From the NCBI GenBank assembly GCA_029817715.1, contig JARUPY010000318.1, forward strand, positions 1 to 64,000: a DNA stretch of 64,000 nucleotides, in the 5' to 3' direction. A program made the translations under genes and the position numbers. The number at the start of each line of letters is the position of its first letter. The stretch's first letter is position 1. The notes below the pieces were generated by a model that searched no databases, had not been told where the DNA came from, and saw only the letters and a list, made by a program, of their open reading frames with translations. Positions 59,241 through 64,000 of this stretch are shown here, one piece after another. Source of the stretch: Melastoma dodecandrum (taxonomy: Eukaryota > Streptophyta > Magnoliopsida > Myrtales > Melastomataceae).

Positions 59241-59631
59241 TTATAAATTTTCGTCAGCATTTCGGCAGAAACTGGACTATACATCCGCCTGTACATTCCG
59301 TGTTGCATTATCCCCTATCTGCTATTGGGTTCTATTACAGTACATGACCTTACAGAGTCTGCCAAAAAGGAACCACAACAGTCCAGCAAAACGTTGTGCA
59401 ACATCTGGGGAAGATGTTATGGCTGCACACCACGCAAAAATTGCGTCACCTGGTCAGGAAATGCATTATGGACACCGAAGTTGCTAAACAACTGCAGGAA
59501 TCCATGTTGATGCAGCACTGCTCTCCGGGGGTTTGATCTTTTTGTTGACATCATCCTTAACTTTCTGCTGAATTCTTTTCCTGACGTCATTCCCAGGCCA
59601 TTTTATCATGCTTACAACCAGCCTCAACCTA

Positions 59632-62600
59632 TCAGCAACTCCTACAACCTAATTCACAATGATGAATGGCTGTCAGCAACAGGTTCGTAATGGGGCAATG
59701 GCTACTCCGTGAATTGAGAACGGCTTTGACAGTATTGCATGGAAAAAAAATGGCCATACCACCTTCCGGGGGTTCAGCCAATGTCATGAATTTCATGACA
59801 TATATTCCACAGTCGTTTCTATACAATACAAATTCATAGGATGTTTACCAATTGCCGACATTGAATAAGTTCAACAAGATATAGGTGAAGTTGAGGGACG
59901 TACTCATTTCCGGCAGCCATCTAGTCTGGCACGTTCGTTGGATAAGTTATTTTCCAGTTGCAAATGTCTGGTACTTGATTCCCTTTAACCTTAGATTTTA
60001 CCTTATTCTCATCCAACAAACCTTTAACACACGATGATGAAGGTCACCTCTTCCTCCGATGTTGGACAATTTGTTATGGATTGTGTCCATAATGATGACT
60101 TCCTGTGTCCTGAATGAAATTATCTGTAACGCCCAATGTGATTCAGCTAGGCAAACCGGAATAAATATCTGCATAGAAGAATATCAAAAGTCCAGTAAAG
60201 ACATTACAAGACATCCATGTAAATAGTTGGAACATATTACTACCTTTTCATATGCAGATGTAGTAAATTGTGGGGATGCTTACCAATTGCACTTCATGGT
60301 TTTTGCCAATGTGATTCTTGAAGTGCGCATACAAGGAAGCGGCATTTCCTTTGCTTATGACGGCATTTTCGCTGCACTATACTGATAGGCTGCAAGATTC
60401 CGTGATCGCGTTCTCGGTTAGCATCCTGTACATCACATGTACCATGGATAAACCTTTGTAATCACTTACCCCTAACCAAGTGGGAAGGTACCAAATCCTT
60501 TTCTTTTCAGGATCCACTCTACTCTGTAGCATAATGGCATGGAAATCTATAACCTGCATCATATAAATGTTACTCATATACAAGTCAGGCTTACGTGTCA
60601 ATAATGAAAGCAACTAATATATTATGCAATCTTACATCATTACATATCCATCTGTTTGGTGAAAGAGAAAGCATGGCCTGCCTATTAAGGTGAGCGGAAT
60701 CCGTCATACATAGACATTCGCTGCATCATATAAACCAGTGTAGCCATTTGAACAAAGTAAAATAATATCCCAATACATAAAGACCGAGGACAGTGACACA
60801 AACCTATGATTGTGGTCCTCATTCCAAGCATACTCAATGATATTCCATTGAGCCATTGTAAAGTTTTTCAGCACACTTACTGGCAAATCCACTGGGAAGA
60901 ATTTTTGTAGTGCCTAAGAATGAAAAATTACAACCATGGATTAACACTGTAATCCTGTCTTTCTTCAATGTTGCTTCATGGTATGATTCCATGCTGGCAA
61001 GTTGTTATACCTCAGGGATAGCTGTCCGAGCACGCTTCCTGGCCCTTGTAACCCGGCTTTGGGGGGACAAACGGGGAGCTCTTGAACGCCGACGGTTTCC
61101 GCTCAGCCGTACGTCGTGTGGTCTTTCTGAAGAGGACAGCTGTGGTCGATGATCCACTTTCCTGTCGTGAGTACGATAATGTAATTCAATTTGCATTCAC
61201 TGTTGTAGCCATTTACACAATGCAATGTAATGATACTTCACCTTCAAATGAACTTCAGCCTCCTCGCCAATCCTCTTCACCTCTTCCATGTCTTGAACAA
61301 CTTCCGGATCAGCATCTATGGGATCCCCTGTCTTAACATCTTCCTCTTCTGGCTGAGATGCTTTTGCTGTCTTAACATCTTCGTTATATGTGGGAACATC
61401 TACCCCTGTGTTAACATCTTCATCAACCATCTTTTCCTTTCCTTTATTCCCAAACAGGAAATACTTCACACCTTCCTCAGATGGTGTCAAGCCGACATCA
61501 GATAGAGTGTCAACTTTCTCATTAACAGCCTCCGAAGTACCAAAGAATGCGCATAGTTTATTGAGACCTCGAGCAAGTTGTAACGCACGAGGGTCGGAAT
61601 AATCGTCTGAACCTTCGGGCAATTTATCTTGCATCTGAGGAGGATGGACCGGCACCAAGCTTCTCTCCAAAATCATAGTTGACCCAACCTCAACTTCAGG
61701 TACATTGAAGGCCGTGTCCCGTTCACGTGGGTGAGTATGTGGAGATTGTACCTGCTCGACATTGTCATCAGCATTTGGTGGTGCGACTCCTTCAGGCTCT
61801 TCTTCCTGCCCTCCATCATGTCCAGCTGTGGTCTTTTGATTCACAGGTTCGCCTGCTCGCCCTCTTTCTCTTCTAACTTCAGCGAGAATGTAATGTAATT
61901 CAATTTCCGGATGATGTGCTCATTACTGGCATGGAGTCTCATAATAGAAAGTTCCACGGTCTGGTAATGAAGTCAAACATACAACGCCAATGTTAAAATT
62001 AAACTTCAAATCCAAATTATAAACAAACACAGAACTAAGCTTACCTTCAGACGACGCATAACAATTGCCATCTTGCCAGAGTCGCTCGCAGGATCAACTT
62101 CTTCCTCTGGATTAGTTTCGACATCACCTTTTTCCTGTTAATTACATTTTGACACAATTTCTCATCGTATAGTAATAAATACACAAGTACGTGCATTACA
62201 AGGTGGACAAAACTTACAAGATCGACAACTTCAGCATAGACAACTATGAAAATGACTTTCAGCCGCTCATCATCCCAATCTCGACACCGAGGCATTGTCC
62301 TACTGGTGTTTCTTGAGCTGTTGTCCTCAACAGACTTTTTGCAAGCATAAAACAACTGGATGTAATAACAAAACCAAACATTAACAATGTTTTGTACAGA
62401 GTAAACACTTCACTCTAAACTCAATAAATAAGCTAAACAAACACTTCACTATAAGTTCTCACCAGCAGTAGATTAACGCAACCTCCTATATACTTTCCCT
62501 GATGACCTTTGAATGCCCTCACTTGACTACAAAGATTATCAAGCACGTGAGTGGCCCAGTCAAACTTACAAATTGCCGCGACATCCCGTGTGGCTAGTAG

Positions 62601-63281
62601 GTACTCCTTGTCAATATCGAAGGCAGTTGTCGGGCACAGATAGCATCCTAGTATGAAAAGTACGACCTCCGCCTTCCAAAGGTCATCGGGAAAATCTCTT
62701 CCCATCATTGTACTTTCAACGGACTTCAGAGATATCTTCCCTCTCTTCAGGTGAAGTTTAAGTTCATCCCGAACGGTCTCCATGTGACCACTAAATGGGA
62801 CACCGACTTTCGTAGCAGGTAAGCCAATCAGGGCCTCAACATCAGCAGACTACATTCGGTGTTCCACACCGTCAATTACCATTACCCTCTTAACGGGGTC
62901 GAACAACTTAAGACAACACTTCAACGCCTTGTGATGAACTTGCCTACTTGCCAAATGCAATAGCCCATGAAATCCTAAGTCAGAAAGGCTGCCCGCTTCG
63001 CATCATTAAATGTATTCAGGACAGAAAACAACTTCCGCGGACTACACCTTGTACAAAGGTACTCCTGAGTAAACACACGAAGACTACCTCAATACTAGAA
63101 TCATAATGACTCACAATAATGATGGTTCAACATTTACCTTGTCTTTACGCAACCACTTCGCCTTCTCCTTTTTAGAAGAAGCAGAAGCAGGTGTGTTGCC
63201 TTCGTTAGGAGCTTCTGGAGGGTGATCACCGAATGCCTCGGGTGAATTTTCTCCTGGCAATTCTGCAAATTCTTCTTCCAT
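59632..63281 (-). pseudogene. DUF1985-like + Ulp1 (C48) cysteine protease gene of the MULE
   Basis: Likely exons, high to low: 63138-63281 (MEEEFAELPGENSPEAFG..), 63064-62463 (DUF1985-like: LGFHGLLHLASRQVHHKALK, LWKAEVVLFILGCYLCPTT, FDWATHVLDNLCSQVRAFKG), 62355-62218, 62134-62045, about 61890-61242 (acidic), about 61150-61015 (basic, nuclear-signal-like RRRSRAPRLSPQSRVTRARK), 60913-60805, 60553-60470 (VIDFHAIMLQSR), about 60391-60288, 60168-60002 and a last part with DCGIYVMKFM. The Ulp1 triad is visible: His in ESHWAL (60136-60138), Asp in IIMDT (60085-60087), Cys in NDCGIYV (59809-59811). Ulp1 proteases cleave SUMO or related conjugates. A frameshift and TAG in the DUF1985-like exon and a TAG at VPD*MAAG show decay. 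Exon borders are my reading of GT..AG sites. Confidence 0.82.
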
Positions 63282-63863
63282 ATATGCACTTTCGAAGAAA
63301 TAACTAAATAGGAAATCAACTAAAGATCACAAACCGAATCAACGGATACCATATCAAACCGAATCAACTTCACATTACACCCCACTCAAACCAAACAGAA
63401 TTCAAACCGAACCCCAAATCACCCACGAAACCACGAAACCGAACACCCACTCCATCACCCAGTCCCCCTCGAACCGAACACCCACTCCATCACCTAGTTC
63501 CACTCGAACCACTATCAAACCGAAACCCAAATCTGTCACGAAACCTTAAACGACTACACACCCTCACTATAAAACTCGACCGACTCAACTAAACCAATAA
63601 CGAAACCACAATGCAGAAAAAAACCCAACTTACCACGTCGGACGACCACCTGATGTCCTACCCATTTCGGCCCTAAACCATAATGGCAGAAGAAAATGGT
63701 CGAGAAAGGGAGAGGACGACCACCTGATGTCCTTGTCGTCCAAACCAGGAGACCCGCCTCGACTTCCACAGCAACGGCAAACCAAACGGACGGAATGGGT
63801 TCGGAGAGGAAACGAAGACGATCGGCGGGAAGGACAAAGTGTTCGAACGAAATGGAGGAAGCA
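63282..63863. other. Promoter side of the Ulp1 gene, inside the MULE
   Basis: Lies between the Ulp1 gene start and the right terminal repeat. C-rich with repeated AACCGAA..ACCCACTCCATCACC motifs near 63436-63500. No further coding exon is recognised; frames at 63554-63905 look like composition shadows. Confidence 0.45.
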
Positions 63864-64000
63864 TTCAGTAAAGTAGTAATAATACTAGTAACCGGGGTAA
63901 AATAGTCATTTCACATCAAAATTTAGAAAAATTAGGTTCGGAGTTAGGTTCGGAAACACTGTTCAAAGTAGTAAAATTTCTTAGTCAAATCCTACAAAAT
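63864..64000. repeat. Right terminal inverted repeat of the MULE (cut by window end)
   Basis: The reverse complement matches 56248-56384 at 135 of 137 positions without gaps. The two differences are at AGGA[T/G]TTGAC and TACT[A/C]GTATT. The palindromic outer part of the left repeat should continue past 64000. Confidence 0.9.

Larger units (their letters stand above)
55620..64000. mobile_element. Mutator-like element (Kaonashi type), right end outside window
   Basis: Two genes converge between long terminal inverted repeats: a FAR1/MURA-type transposase on plus (57104-59240) and a DUF1985-like + Ulp1 protease gene on minus (63281-59632). This pair is the hallmark of Kaonashi-type and related Ulp1-carrying plant MULEs. 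Bases 56248-56384 and the reverse complement of 63864-64000 agree at 135 of 137 positions. The left repeat continues outward to about 55620, so the right repeat and the true end lie beyond the window. The exact left border and the 9-bp duplication could not be fixed. Confidence 0.85.

Overview
This window is plant nuclear DNA, most likely from a eudicot. The supporting features are introns with GT..AG borders, LTR retrotransposons of both the Ty1-copia and Ty3-gypsy superfamilies, a Mutator-like element (MULE) carrying a Ulp1 protease gene, and plant-type housekeeping genes. Nothing bacterial (operons, Shine-Dalgarno sites) is present. I cannot name the species.

Layout. 1-4.2 kb: C-rich or repeat-derived DNA with two retrotransposon primer-binding-site regions facing each other. 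4.26-8.3 kb: a decayed Ty1-copia element (+). 8.3-17.3 kb: gene-free DNA holding a solo LTR (14014-15623, with target-site duplication) and a small terminal-inverted-repeat element (15826-16151). 17.4-21.4 kb: Ty1-copia element A (-). 22.3-29.95 kb: a TBC-domain Rab-GAP gene (+) with several single-base shifts. One of its introns holds a 2.3-kb LTR element (23700-26011) that carries a captured piece of a Tudor-SN (TSN) gene. 30.56-31.84 kb: the only intact conventional gene I can assemble, three exons, 296 aa, probably a plastid membrane protein of unknown function (-). 32.2-36.7 kb: Ty1-copia element B (-), same family as A. 37.1-40.07 kb: an ALG8 glucosyltransferase pseudogene (+) lacking the exon with the conserved HVHEKA motif. 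40.7-51.6 kb: a large Ty1-copia element (+) whose 5' LTR is interrupted by an Athila-like Ty3-gypsy fragment and whose reverse transcriptase is deleted. 51.6-55.6 kb: unrecognised repeat-like DNA. 55.6 kb to the window end: a large MULE of the Kaonashi type. Its long terminal inverted repeats are built from palindromes. It has a FAR1/MURA-type transposase (+) and, converging on it, a DUF1985-like + Ulp1 protease gene (-). The right terminus lies beyond the window.

Overall this is a small genic island (TBC gene, unknown plastid protein gene, ALG8) in which two of three genes look degraded. It is surrounded and penetrated by transposons of different ages. The most interesting items are the TSN gene capture by the small LTR element and the dual-gene MULE with its palindromic termini. 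Many stop codons in the transposons fit C-to-T decay of glutamine codons, as expected for cytosine-methylated plant transposons.
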